From Paenibacillus oleatilyticus (GTDB lineage Bacteria > Bacillota > Bacilli > Paenibacillales > NBRC-103111), in assembly GCF_018998565.1 (NCBI RefSeq), contig NZ_JAHNZO010000022.1, positions 62,001 to 126,000 of the forward strand: 64,000 bases of DNA, written 5' to 3'. A model generated the notes under the pieces. It was not told the DNA's origin and made no database searches. It was given only the letters and a program-made list of their open reading frames with translations. Position 1 is the first letter of the stretch; each line of letters begins with the position of its first letter. The position numbers and the translations under genes are program-made. This document shows positions 1-9,400 of this stretch, piece after piece.

Positions 1-2
1 GT

Positions 3-1199
3 CCTCCTGTCGGTTCTATTAGAGGAGCTGGTCGCTATCCTATCGACCTGACGGGTCCTCGCAGTCACACGCTTGTCATTGAGCCCGGTGTGGGCAGCCT
101 CTCTATTGGACCGTCGCAATTGGGCAAAAAGGCAGACCTTCACGTCGCGTCCGATGCACAAGTCGATTGGACCGTATTCAATGTCTTTGCCACGCCGGCC
201 GGCTCGCCCTGGCCGCGATTTCTGCGCTATACGGGCAGCGACGAGGGCTTCTTCGACTGGGCGCAGGAACGCCCCATTGAGGAAATGGCATGGGTTCCGA
301 TCCTGTCTGCAGACATGGTGGCGGACGCCAGTCAGTCCATTGTGCATGGCTTGCATATCGAACTGGACCAGTCCGGGAGCCGTTTGCACCTGAAGCTTCC
401 GACGCGGCAGGTCTTTGAATATTTCCGCCTACGTGTGGCCGGGGATCTATCACGCTTCTCGGCCACTGGCGATTTGCCATATTCTCTGACACTGGCGCCG
501 CGCACCAGCCGACGCAAAAGTGATGCCCCTTTCTTGCTGCCCGACATGGGTGACTTGCACCAGGTCACGAGCCTGACGCTCCAGAACGCGCCGATGGGAC
601 AAGCTATCTCGCTGGAGTGCCTGAACCGGTTCCCAAACCTCAGCTCACTGAGTTTGTGGGGGAACTTCTGCGACTTGGGCTTGTTGGTCCATCATGCCCG
701 GTTAACGAATCTGGAGCTGCGCTTTATGCCCGATCTGGGTGACTTGCCGCCCCTGAGCGCGTGGCCGCTGCTTGACAGATTTATCGCCTACAACGTGGAA
801 GAGACCGCGGGCAAGCGCCTAAAGCAGCAAATGAAAGCACGCGCTAAAACCCGCCCGTGGACCGGTCATGCTTCAGTGAGCCAATTGCGAAAGCCTGAAT
901 GGTGGACGACCGAGTATGGCCGTCCGTTCTCGTCGTGGCCTAAACGTCTGGCCAAGCTTGCTAACGAAGCTTACGACAATGCACAGGCAACCTTGGCTCA
1001 GGCCCGCAGCTTTGCCGATGCCGAGGCGGCCATTACCGCCTTTACCGTACGCTTCAATTCCCTCAAAGGCATCGAAACCACTGAACGTGAAGACCTTGGT
1101 GAAGCAGTATGGCAACTAAGCCAGTCTGACCACCTGATCGGCCAGCCTATACCAGAGGAGATGGCTCAACGCTGGTTCGATGCAGCGCGCGATTACTGA
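3..1199 (+). CDS. Partial leucine-rich protein, foreign-looking (5' end outside window)
   Basis: The reading frame is open from the first bases of the window to the TGA at 1197-1199, so the true start lies to the left. A GTG at 90 is an internal start candidate but has no convincing ribosome site. The middle of the protein (around 540-800) has leucine-rich-repeat spacing, such as VTSLTLQNAP, LSSLSLWGN and LTNLELRFMPDL. The C-terminal third is helical and rich in Ala, Trp and Arg. I recognise no enzyme motif. Codon use (many GCC, CTG, CGC) is richer in GC than the neighbours and looks proteobacterial, which suggests transfer or a foreign insertion. Function is unknown; a ligand- or protein-binding role is only a guess from the repeats. 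Confidence 0.6.
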   Translation, partial: PPVGSIRGAGRYPIDLTGPRSHTLVIEPGVGSLSIGPSQLGKKADLHVASDAQVDWTVFNVFATPAGSPWPRFLRYTGSDEGFFDWAQERPIEEMAWVPILSADMVADASQSIVHGLHIELDQSGSRLHLKLPTRQVFEYFRLRVAGDLSRFSATGDLPYSLTLAPRTSRRKSDAPFLLPDMGDLHQVTSLTLQNAPMGQAISLECLNRFPNLSSLSLWGNFCDLGLLVHHARLTNLELRFMPDLGDLPPLSAWPLLDRFIAYNVEETAGKRLKQQMKARAKTRPWTGHASVSQLRKPEWWTTEYGRPFSSWPKRLAKLANEAYDNAQATLAQARSFADAEAAITAFTVRFNSLKGIETTEREDLGEAVWQLSQSDHLIGQPIPEEMAQRWFDAARDY

Positions 1200-1267
1200 A
1201 TTGAAAGTGAGAATCATGAAAGAAAATCGAGACGCGATCCTCCGGAGCGACAAACATGCCATCCCAG

Positions 1268-1616
1268 GCTTAATTCCGGGAAGTTCACAATCGTGCGATT
1301 GACTCGCACTTTATTGGCTGAATGTACATCGTTTGTGCTTAGAGTCGCTGCAAATTCTTTCGTGGTTGTTGATTTCCACATTTTCGCGTTGCTTTCGAAA
1401 TACGCTTTATAATCCGGATTGCTCATTTCGGATACAACTTGAAGCGAAGCGGCCATTCCGCCTAAATCGGCAACGTTCTCGCTTAGGGTAAGCAGACCGT
1501 CGTTCACCACACCCGGAACAATCTCATAATGTCGTATCCCACTTATCCGGATATCCGATCTTAACAATCATCGTATCCAGCTTCTTCATCGCTTTAGCTT
1601 TTGTTGTTTCTGACAT
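1268..1616 (-). pseudogene. Remnant of an M13-family (neprilysin/PepO) metallopeptidase
   Basis: Two pieces of an M13 endopeptidase lie on the minus strand in different frames. The upstream piece (1616 down to about 1533) encodes SETTKAKAMKKLDTM and KIGYPDKW, as in the family's catalytic region. The downstream piece (about 1550 down to 1268) encodes VNDGLLTLSENVADLGG and DVHSANKVRVNRTIVNFPEL, the conserved C-terminal part. The segment that should carry the HExxH zinc motif between them is absent, and the frame changes at the join. The gene has therefore lost its active site by an internal deletion and is not functional. Homology stops after NFPEL, where it meets unrelated sequence. Confidence 0.8.
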
Positions 1617-2027
1617 TCTGTTTGAACATGTTGTAAGGAGTCTGTTCATTTTCAAGAGGGCATAAACGAATCGTCATCATGATTTATACCGCGTTAACGG
1701 ATACGGGAGTGGTTGTCTATTTTTTGTATAGGTCCCAGTAATATAATGGTGACATACGCGTCTAAACTGGGCGTACCCTGTCATTTACAGTATGTAAATG
1801 ACAAAAATGATCGAAGGAGAGGGGGAAGAAAGTCCTAAGCATGATCACCGGCCTGTATGCCCGCGGCACTTAACCGTTCATCTGGAACTCCGCAAGATTT
1901 CTATGATGTAATGGGCCGTTGGGATCAAGCAATAGCACGTGTCTATTCGCTTGTTCGTTATATCGGCCAGATGATTCTGCTGTCGCCAAAATTTTCGGGA
2001 ATTTGGGGAGTGGAGGAGATTTTTGTA
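1617..2027. other. Long region upstream of the adhesin gene
   Basis: About 400 bases lie between the M13 scar and the adhesin start. They hold a TATAAT at 1742-1747 without a clear -35, the 23-bp inverted repeat at 1780-1802, and a purine-rich stretch (AAGGAGAGGGGG) near 1815. A short frame, ATGACAAAAATGATCGAAGG onwards, runs from about 1798 to a TAA near 1911 and could encode some 36 residues. I do not recognise it, and it may be leader sequence. The adhesin frame is also open back to 1857, but the better start is at 2028. Confidence 0.4.
1780..1802. promoter_or_regulatory. Perfect 10-bp inverted repeat, probable operator
   Basis: GTCATTTACA and TGTAAATGAC are exact reverse complements separated by GTA. 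The site lies about 35 bases downstream of a TATAAT at 1742-1747 and 225 bases before the adhesin start. There is no T-run after it, so it is more likely a binding site for a dimeric regulator than a terminator. The regulator is not identifiable here. Confidence 0.5.
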
Positions 2028-5000
2028 TTGAAACGAAAACGCAGTGTAGGTAAAGCTGTGCTATCTTTCTGCCTAGCAGTTTTGCTTGTCTGGCAGACGC
2101 TGATGTTCTCTGCTGCCGCTTATGCGGCGAGCGAAGGCGGCTCGCCGAGCGCGGACGAACCGTCGTCGGTAACTGGGGCGGTTTACGATGCGCCGGACGA
2201 ACCGCCGCCGGTAACTAAGGCGGTGTACGCTAAGCCGGTCAATTTCGCAGCGATCCAGGCAGTCCCGGTGGACAAAACGGCGGTGCTCATGGGAGCTAAC
2301 TCGCCCTTTCCGCTGGAAGTCCTACAGGACGGGAATGTCTTAAAGAAGGGTGACGCCATTCACGGTAGAAAGCCCTTCTCCCTGAAATCGAGCGACATCA
2401 AGGTTCCGGTGAAGGGTGACGCCGCCGACCCGAACACGGTGGATGGCAGCACCGTCATTTTGTATGGCGATTGGGTGATGCTGGACAAAGCGACTTACTT
2501 TCCGGAAGTGATTTTGCCGGCTGCCACCATGACGCTGAAGGAAAGATCGGGCTACACCATTGGAACGGCCTATTTCTCCGAAGCGGGCATCAAGGTGGTG
2601 TTTAACGGCGAAGAACGCTTTTTCAACGGCCAGGGCAAGAACATTACCTTCGGCTTTGAATCCACCGCGAAGGCGGATGTATCGGGTATAGACTACGGCC
2701 ACCAAAAGCCGATTGGCATTTTCGGGGCGGGCTACATGCTCGAAAACCCCAATGTCACGCCTACGTACAGCATCAACTTGAAGTCCAACAGCAACGCTTC
2801 CGAAAACAACTGGATCTATACGGCGCATTTGACGGAGGGTACAATCGAGTGGCAGGCGGAAATTGCCGCCAAGGATATGTTTGACCCCACTATTCCGCAG
2901 CCGCTGGACGGGCAAAAGTTTTATAACGCGCTCGATCCGATTCAGGTGGGCACCTACGTGGAGGGGTCCCTCAAGGTCAACGGCAGTGCGACGACACCTG
3001 ACGGTGGCACCGCCAACGCGCTGGCCTACACCTTCCCTGCGGGCTTCGGCGACAAGGCGACCGTCACCTTCAAGACGTGGATTCCCAAGGCGAAGTATTA
3101 CCATGAGTATAACAGCGGTAATAATGGGTACGAGACCGTCACCAATACCGCGGAGTTGAGGAACTCGTCGGATAGCAAGCTGCTTTCCTCGAATTCGTGG
3201 CGCGTCGCCTTCAAGCCCGACTGGATTCAGAAGAGCGGCACATTGGACAAGCGGTCGAGTTCCACAGACCCGCGTACCATTACATGGACGATTGATGTCA
3301 ACAAGAACTACAGCAAGCAGGGGCTGAAAAACTTCACCATCACCGATGCCCTGCCGGCCGGACTTACCTGGAGATCAGCCGCATGGCAGTCGTGGGACAG
3401 TGCCAAGAAGGACTGGTCAGCTACAGCAACGCCGATTACCCCCGACGCAAACAATGTGTATTCTTTCGGCGAGGTCAACGGCCCGATCCGGTTGGTCATT
3501 GTGTCCGAAGTTACGGGCAATACAACCGGCTTCACCAACACGGCAACCACCCAGTGGAAGCTGGATGTCAATACTGTGCAAGACAATGACCAAGCTACTG
3601 TGAGGGATGCTGCCGCTGTCACCATTGGCGCCCATACCCTGACAAAGACCACAAGTACCGGTGATACTCTTGGTCTGGGCATATTGCCGTGGAAGGTTAC
3701 CCTTACACCTCAGGAGGCCCTTCCGGACGGCGCGGTGTACGATCTGCTGGTGTATGGGGATGCGAGCTCCATCGACTTCGCCAAGGTTACCGCCAGCCCG
3801 GAGATTGACGCTGGAATCCTGAATCAGTTGAAGGGGAACAATGGAGCGAGATACTTCCAGCGGTTTCAGTCCGGTTCCTTTCAGTCGAGTGACGGCTTAA
3901 CGCATCAGGTATACACACTTTCACAGGATGGGAAGCCTGTCGCCGACTTGCTTCGTGTCACCGGATACAATAGCGATGCGCCCGCTTCCTTCACCTTTAA
4001 TTCCCTGATGACGCAGTGGCAGCACTTCGCGGGCAATGGGTCCACAACTCACTATAATCAGGCGTTTCTGTTTGAAGGTACACAGCGGACACGTGATTCA
4101 AGTCTGCCTTATCACCAGGTCAACAGCGGTATGCTGGCCAAAGAGATGCTCTATGCGTCAAAGCCGGCGGGAACATCCGTTAGCCCTGGTAATGTCAACC
4201 ACTACATCCGAAACGACGTTAGCGAAGCACATACACTGGCAGCCTATGATCAGGTGACCAAGACGGTGACCTTCCGGCTGTCGGTCAATATGAACGGCCT
4301 GAAGACCGAGGAGATGGCAAAGGATGGCGGCAATCACGTTGCCAGCGACATTAAACTCGTCGATACTCTACCCGAGGGCTGGGAGTTTGTGCCCTATTCG
4401 GAGGGACAGGCTTTTGCAATTTACAAGGGAACCCGGGCAGATTATGGAGCGACTGTTAGCGCAGTAACGCTTATTTCCGACCCAAGTGATCTCGTGAGCT
4501 TCTCCGCCGCAGGGAACATAGGTACTTTTTCCTTTACCAAGCTGGAAAGTCCCTATGTCGTTCTGGTCAAGGCAAGACCTACCGAGGCGACCCTGCGTCA
4601 ATATTTTGAAACCGGCGCAGCAAAGCATGAGATGACGAACACCGCCGAGATGAAAATCACATGGGGGGATGAGCCTAGCACAGTCGCAGCCGCCCGTAAG
4701 GTCATCGTCCCGATGCAGTCGCTGGGCAAATCGGTGAAGAAGCCGAACCCCGGCGTGCTGGAATGGACGGTGAATTACACCCCGCCTTTCGAGGTGAAGG
4801 ACGGCGTCTATCTGCAGGATACCCTTGGCCAAGGGCTGGTGCTGCGTAAGGATGAAAGCGGGAAACTCTCGCTGCGACGCCCTGACATGGCGGTGTACCG
4901 TGCCAAGCTGACCCCCAGCGGCGAGCTGTCGAGGGACGGCGATGCGCTGAACCTGTACGACCCGAACAGCGAGATCAAGGTGGAAACCGTCACAGAAGGC

Positions 5001-8000
5001 GGCGCGACCCGGCTGATTTTCCGGATAGCGAATCCGAACCAGCTCTACCAGATCGTGTATCAGACCGAGGTCACCGAAGTGCCCAGCGGCGGGAAGGTCG
5101 GCAACGAGATCAAGCTGATGGGCGATGACACCCTGAAGAACATCGGTGCCAAAAGCGAACACGCGGTCGACAACAGTGACGTGGGCGGTAGCGCAGACAC
5201 CCAAGGCAAGCTGGATCTGGTCAAGGTCGACCCCAAAGGCAAGCCGCTCGGCGGCGTAATATTCACGCTGTATGAGCCCGACGGCAAAACAGAGGTCACC
5301 AGCGGAACTACAGGTTCGGACGGCAAGCTTAGCCTGTTTGCCAAAGCCGGGCTTTACGTGCTCAAGCAAACGTATATCGACCCGATCACCTATCTGCCGA
5401 CCACAACGGTTTATCAGGTGCGTGTGGCGTCTACTCCCTGGAATCCCATCTGGGTAGACGGGGTGGAGGTGACCAGCGCCAAGCCGCTCGTTGTGCCAAC
5501 CCCGGTGTGGGAGACTGGCCATCTGAAGCTGGCCACGGCGATAGAGGGGAAAGCGGCGGACCCCAACAAGGAATTTGAATATACGATTACCTTCAGCAAC
5601 GGCAAGTCCTATGCCTATTCTGGCGCAATAAGCGGCACCTTGCCCAGCGGCGGAACCGTTAAGCTGAAAGGCGGCCAGGCCATCACCATCAAGGATATCC
5701 CGGACGGCATCACCTACACCATCGTCCAGAAGGGGTACACAGACGAGGGCTACGCCACCGATCCGGCGGATCTGAAGCGTACCGGCAGCATCGTGGCGAA
5801 CGAAACGGTCGAAGCGAAGTTCGTCAACGGCAAGTACCTCCCAGGCAAGCTGACGATCGGTCAGACGGTCGCGGGCAATGGCGCGGACAAGAATAAGGTG
5901 TTTGAGTTCACCGTCACCTTCGAAGGCGCGGGTGCGGGCAAGACGTATGCGTATACGACATCGGGCGGTACGACGGGAACCATCGGGTCCGGCGGCAAGA
6001 TTTCCCTCAAGCATGGGGAAACCGCCGTTATCGACGGGATTCCCAAGGATACAACCTACACCGTCACCGAGACCGATTATACAGCTGACGGCTACACGAC
6101 GACTTGGCCGGACTGGCAAACGAACGGCACCATTGCCGAGGAGGGCGACCATAAAGAGGAGGTCGTCAACACGCGGATGGTGTACGGAGGTCTGCTGATC
6201 GGGCAGACGGTGGAAGGCAGCGGGGCGGACAAGAATAAAGAATTTAAGTTTACTGTCGAATTCCCGGACGCCGCTGCAGGTAATCCGTACGCCTACACGA
6301 AATCGGACGGCACGACGGGAACGATCGGATCCGGCGAGACGATCACCCTCAAGCATGGGCAGACCGTCGCCATTGAAGGCATTCCGAGCGGTGTTCGCTA
6401 TATCGTCACCGAGACCGATTATTCGGGCGAGGGTTACACCACCGACCCGGTGAATCGGATGCATAGCGGCACGATCATAGCGAAGCAGATTGCCGAAGCC
6501 CGATTCGTCAATGCGAAGCATCTGTCTGGCAAGCTGACGCTGACGGCGGATCCCGCGGTCGTTCCCGGCAACGGTACGACGCCTTCACAGTTGACGGCAA
6601 CGTTGACCGATTATGAAGGCAAGCCGGTTGCGAACCAGGATGTCGTCTTCATCCTGCCGGATCAATCGGAAGTAACGGCCAAGACCGATGCGCAAGGGAA
6701 AGCGGTCATCCCTTATACACCGCCAAAGCTGGGCGCTACAACGCCTGAGGATCACCACATCACAGCCAGGGTGAACAGCCTGACGGAAGGGAAATTGATC
6801 GCCACCACGACGGTAACTGCCGTGCCGGCGGCAATCATCGGGGTGCTGCGCGACAACACAACGGGCGAAGTGATTCCGAATGCGACCGTTGTCATCACCA
6901 ACGAGGCGAATGGCGAGAAGCATACGATCACGACCGATGCCGCTGGCGCGTACTTCCTGCCTGTAGCATATGGTGGCGACTACACGATCAGCTTCACGAA
7001 AAAGATCAAAATGAACGGTGTTGACGAGTCGATCACTTTCACGCAAAAAGCGGAAGTTGACAGCAATGTGAAGGGCGGCGAGCTGGTTCCGGCGCACATT
7101 ACGGCTGTAGGCGTCGTGCTCCTGAAGCAGCCCAAAGGGCAGTCTTCGCTGCTGAACAGCACGCTCGCGGGCAAGGCGCGCATTTATTTGCGGGATGCGA
7201 GCGGCAAATATATTGTGGATCAGAACGGCGCTCCGAAAGCATTCAGCTTGCAACCGAACGGCGCATTCGCTGTGAATGGTTTATCTGCGGAGCACTACAA
7301 AATGGAAGTGCGCTACGAAGTTGAGCCGGGCAGAGAACTGACGCTCATTCGGGATGCGGGGCTGGACGTGAAGGCGAATGGGGAATTGAATATTTCTCAG
7401 CAGCTCGTCGACCCGTATGGCATCATTACGGATGCAACGACCGGCGCAACGATTGAAGGCGCCGAAGTGACGCTGTACTATGCCGATACGCCGAAGAACA
7501 AGGCGAATGGCATCGTGGCAGGCACGAAAGTGACGCTGCCTATGATTCCGGGCTTTGCGCCGAACGATAACGCCAGCCCAAGTCAGAACAGCGATGTAAA
7601 CGGCGCATATGCGTACATGGTGTTCCCGAACACGGATTACTATCTGATTGTAACGAAAGCCGGGTATGAGACGTATACGAGCCCAACTATCTCGGTTGGA
7701 AGCGACATCGTACGTCACGATGTACAGTTGAAGCCGGTAAGTTCCGGCGGCGATGGCGGAGGAACTGAACCCAGCAACCCTGGACCTGGCCCCGTCAAGC
7801 CCGAGCCCGGCGAAGGCAATAGCGGAACCGGTAGCGACGACGATGGATCAGATAACGTCGACAACAGACCCGCCAATGGCAACAACGGGTCCGGCAATGG
7901 CAACAAAGAACCCGGTAACGTCGACAACGGAACCCGCGAAGGCAACAAGGGACCCGGTAACGCCGACAACGGAACCCGCGAAGGCAACAAGGAACCCGGC

Positions 8001-8354
8001 TACGTCGACAACGGAACTCGCGAAGGCAACAAGGGACCCGGCAACGCCGACAACGGAACCCGCGACGGCAACAAGGAACCCGGCAACGTCGACAACGGAA
8101 CCCGCGATGGCAACAAGGGACCCGGCAACGTCGACAACGGAACTCGCGACGGCAACAAGGGACCCGGCAACGTCGACAACGGAACCCGCGACGACAACAA
8201 GGGACCCGGCAATGTCGACAACGATCTGGACGATGTTCCGAAAACAGGGGATAGCAGCGCATCGCCAATCTTCTATATGGCTTTGGCGCTGATGTCCTTG
8301 ATTACGATCGGACTCTGTCTGCTCGACAGAAAGAAGAAAAAGCACATCCAGTAA
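2028..8354 (+). CDS. Large sortase-anchored surface adhesin (MSCRAMM/Cna-B type)
   Basis: This is a wall-anchored surface protein of 2108 residues. The TTG at 2028 is chosen because GGAGGAG precedes it by about 10 bases and a classic signal peptide follows: KRKR, a hydrophobic core, and cleavage after AYA near residue 33. The N-terminal thousand residues are beta-rich adhesin modules resembling collagen-binding MSCRAMM regions. A SpaA/Cna-B prealbumin-like domain follows near 1060-1160, then three similar roughly 110-residue repeats (about 1164-1500, starting GHLKLATA, GKLTIGQT, GGLLIGQT). Next come a Big_1-like domain (about 1500-1600) and carboxypeptidase-regulatory-like beta domains (about 1600-1900). 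A Pro/Gly/Asn linker with eight 14-residue repeats follows. The end is VPKTG at 2070-2074, a membrane span and a KKKK tail. The sortase gene lies 19 bases downstream, so the two are probably co-transcribed. The ligand is unknown. Confidence 0.9.
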   Translation: MKRKRSVGKAVLSFCLAVLLVWQTLMFSAAAYAASEGGSPSADEPSSVTGAVYDAPDEPPPVTKAVYAKPVNFAAIQAVPVDKTAVLMGANSPFPLEVLQDGNVLKKGDAIHGRKPFSLKSSDIKVPVKGDAADPNTVDGSTVILYGDWVMLDKATYFPEVILPAATMTLKERSGYTIGTAYFSEAGIKVVFNGEERFFNGQGKNITFGFESTAKADVSGIDYGHQKPIGIFGAGYMLENPNVTPTYSINLKSNSNASENNWIYTAHLTEGTIEWQAEIAAKDMFDPTIPQPLDGQKFYNALDPIQVGTYVEGSLKVNGSATTPDGGTANALAYTFPAGFGDKATVTFKTWIPKAKYYHEYNSGNNGYETVTNTAELRNSSDSKLLSSNSWRVAFKPDWIQKSGTLDKRSSSTDPRTITWTIDVNKNYSKQGLKNFTITDALPAGLTWRSAAWQSWDSAKKDWSATATPITPDANNVYSFGEVNGPIRLVIVSEVTGNTTGFTNTATTQWKLDVNTVQDNDQATVRDAAAVTIGAHTLTKTTSTGDTLGLGILPWKVTLTPQEALPDGAVYDLLVYGDASSIDFAKVTASPEIDAGILNQLKGNNGARYFQRFQSGSFQSSDGLTHQVYTLSQDGKPVADLLRVTGYNSDAPASFTFNSLMTQWQHFAGNGSTTHYNQAFLFEGTQRTRDSSLPYHQVNSGMLAKEMLYASKPAGTSVSPGNVNHYIRNDVSEAHTLAAYDQVTKTVTFRLSVNMNGLKTEEMAKDGGNHVASDIKLVDTLPEGWEFVPYSEGQAFAIYKGTRADYGATVSAVTLISDPSDLVSFSAAGNIGTFSFTKLESPYVVLVKARPTEATLRQYFETGAAKHEMTNTAEMKITWGDEPSTVAAARKVIVPMQSLGKSVKKPNPGVLEWTVNYTPPFEVKDGVYLQDTLGQGLVLRKDESGKLSLRRPDMAVYRAKLTPSGELSRDGDALNLYDPNSEIKVETVTEGGATRLIFRIANPNQLYQIVYQTEVTEVPSGGKVGNEIKLMGDDTLKNIGAKSEHAVDNSDVGGSADTQGKLDLVKVDPKGKPLGGVIFTLYEPDGKTEVTSGTTGSDGKLSLFAKAGLYVLKQTYIDPITYLPTTTVYQVRVASTPWNPIWVDGVEVTSAKPLVVPTPVWETGHLKLATAIEGKAADPNKEFEYTITFSNGKSYAYSGAISGTLPSGGTVKLKGGQAITIKDIPDGITYTIVQKGYTDEGYATDPADLKRTGSIVANETVEAKFVNGKYLPGKLTIGQTVAGNGADKNKVFEFTVTFEGAGAGKTYAYTTSGGTTGTIGSGGKISLKHGETAVIDGIPKDTTYTVTETDYTADGYTTTWPDWQTNGTIAEEGDHKEEVVNTRMVYGGLLIGQTVEGSGADKNKEFKFTVEFPDAAAGNPYAYTKSDGTTGTIGSGETITLKHGQTVAIEGIPSGVRYIVTETDYSGEGYTTDPVNRMHSGTIIAKQIAEARFVNAKHLSGKLTLTADPAVVPGNGTTPSQLTATLTDYEGKPVANQDVVFILPDQSEVTAKTDAQGKAVIPYTPPKLGATTPEDHHITARVNSLTEGKLIATTTVTAVPAAIIGVLRDNTTGEVIPNATVVITNEANGEKHTITTDAAGAYFLPVAYGGDYTISFTKKIKMNGVDESITFTQKAEVDSNVKGGELVPAHITAVGVVLLKQPKGQSSLLNSTLAGKARIYLRDASGKYIVDQNGAPKAFSLQPNGAFAVNGLSAEHYKMEVRYEVEPGRELTLIRDAGLDVKANGELNISQQLVDPYGIITDATTGATIEGAEVTLYYADTPKNKANGIVAGTKVTLPMIPGFAPNDNASPSQNSDVNGAYAYMVFPNTDYYLIVTKAGYETYTSPTISVGSDIVRHDVQLKPVSSGGDGGGTEPSNPGPGPVKPEPGEGNSGTGSDDDGSDNVDNRPANGNNGSGNGNKEPGNVDNGTREGNKGPGNADNGTREGNKEPGYVDNGTREGNKGPGNADNGTRDGNKEPGNVDNGTRDGNKGPGNVDNGTRDGNKGPGNVDNGTRDDNKGPGNVDNDLDDVPKTGDSSASPIFYMALALMSLITIGLCLLDRKKKKHIQ
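7899..8234 (+). repeat. Eight tandem 42-bp repeats encoding a 14-residue wall-spanning linker
   Basis: Eight in-frame copies of a 42-base unit encode GNKGPGNVDNGTRD with small changes: GNKEPG or GNKGPG, NVDN, NADN or YVDN, and TRE or TRD. They sit immediately before the VPKTG sorting signal, where wall-spanning linkers lie in Gram-positive surface proteins. The last unit is degenerate (DNKGPGNVDNDLDD). The near-identity of copies at DNA level suggests recent expansion by slippage or recombination. Confidence 0.9.
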
Positions 8355-8373
8355 CCGGAAAGGCGGTAAGAAA

Positions 8374-9153
8374 ATGAGTAAGATCAAAAAATTTCTTATC
8401 GCCGTTTCCTTCCTTCTGTTGGTATTTTCTCTTGTCACTGTTGCGAGAACTCTCCTGCGGGATTACGCCGAGCAACAGAAGATGGAAGATATTGCAAAGG
8501 TTCGGGAGGAAGAGTTGGACAAAGGCGGAGGGGAGGTAATCCCCTCCGCTTTGATCAAGAAGGCACATGAGCCGGTCATGCTTCCCGAATTTCGAGAGCT
8601 TTACGAGAGAAACCCGGACATCGTCGGTTGGCTGAAGATTGACGATACCCGAATGAATTACCCGATTATGCAGAACCCGCAGGATGCGGAGTACTATCTC
8701 GATCATGATTTCGATAAAAATGAAAACAAAAGCGGCCTCCCCTTTTTGGACGCGCACAGCCGGATCAACGGTTCGGATATTTTGCTGATTCACGGACATC
8801 ACATGAAAAGCGGCTGGATGTTTGCAGATTTGTTGAAGTACAAGAAAGAAAGCTTCTATAAGGAGCATGCTACATTCCAGTTCAGTACGCTTTACGAAAA
8901 GGAAGAGTATGAGATTGTCGCCGTTATTGAGTCAGAAGTTTATCGCAAATCAGACGACGTTTTTAAATACTACCAGATTGAGAAGGTAAGTACGCCTGCC
9001 GAGTTCGATGCGTATGTTCAAAACATCAAAAAACTCGCTCTTTACGATACGGGCGTATCAGCCCGGTATGGCGACAAGCTTATTGTACTGTCTACGTGTG
9101 AGTACTCGACCGAAAACGGTCGGTTAGCGGTGGTCGCCCGAAAGCGTAAATGA
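8374..9153 (+). CDS. srtB: Class B sortase
   Basis: This is a membrane-anchored transpeptidase of 259 residues that cleaves a sorting signal and links the substrate to the wall. It has an N-terminal membrane span (about residues 7-25). The catalytic triad is visible: His142 in LIHGHHM, Cys242 in VLSTCEYS and Arg250 in NGRLAVVARK. The STC-E-Y-S context and overall length fit class B rather than class A or D. GGAAAGGCGG precedes the ATG by a few bases. The gene directly follows an adhesin with a VPKTG signal, which is very likely its substrate; a strong hairpin terminator follows. Confidence 0.92.
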   Translation: MSKIKKFLIAVSFLLLVFSLVTVARTLLRDYAEQQKMEDIAKVREEELDKGGGEVIPSALIKKAHEPVMLPEFRELYERNPDIVGWLKIDDTRMNYPIMQNPQDAEYYLDHDFDKNENKSGLPFLDAHSRINGSDILLIHGHHMKSGWMFADLLKYKKESFYKEHATFQFSTLYEKEEYEIVAVIESEVYRKSDDVFKYYQIEKVSTPAEFDAYVQNIKKLALYDTGVSARYGDKLIVLSTCEYSTENGRLAVVARKRK

Positions 9154-9185
9154 CGATGTTGAAACACGGAGTCTTACTGCTTCAT

Positions 9186-9219
9186 ATCACGTTCTCCCTT
9201 GGAGGACGTGATTTTTTTT
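9186..9219 (+). terminator. Rho-independent terminator after the sortase gene
   Basis: ATCACGT and ACGTGAT form a 7-bp stem around a 13-base loop, followed directly by a run of eight T. It closes the adhesin-sortase unit. Confidence 0.85.
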
Positions 9220-9251
9220 GAATAGCAGCCGACGGTATTTTATAAACATTG

Positions 9252-9304
9252 TTGACATGACACTAAAAGGTGTCCTATAATCAAAATAGACACCAAAGGG
9301 TGGC
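9252..9304 (+). promoter_or_regulatory. Sigma-A promoter with two operator-like dyads
   Basis: TTGACA (9252-9257) and TATAAT (9276-9281) are separated by 18 bases. A dyad, GACACTAAAAGGTGTC (9259-9274), fills the spacer. A related one, GACACCAAAGGGTGGC (9289-9304), covers the transcription start. Their 30-bp offset puts both on about the same face of the helix. This is the layout of a tightly repressed promoter; the repressor is not encoded next to it. Confidence 0.75.
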
Positions 9305-9400
9305 CGATTTCGGATTGGAATTTTGGAATTTTGCAATTTGGAAACGCCGAACACCGTTTTCAGTTTCGCACTCTATAAAGAAATAATGGGAGGAAAGGAA

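Noticed and set aside
4368..6521. A 717-codon open frame antisense to the adhesin gene
   Set aside because: It mirrors the codon bias of the adhesin (GC-rich third positions), has no ribosome site and no recognisable domain.
7899..8234. The regular repeats as a CRISPR array
   Set aside because: There are no unique spacers; units are contiguous, 42 bp and in frame, encoding a protein linker.
7795..8268. Long open frames on the minus strand and other frames across the adhesin repeat region
   Set aside because: They are Cys/Arg- or Val/Ala-repetitive translations of the 42-bp repeats, with no ribosome sites, antisense to a clear adhesin gene.
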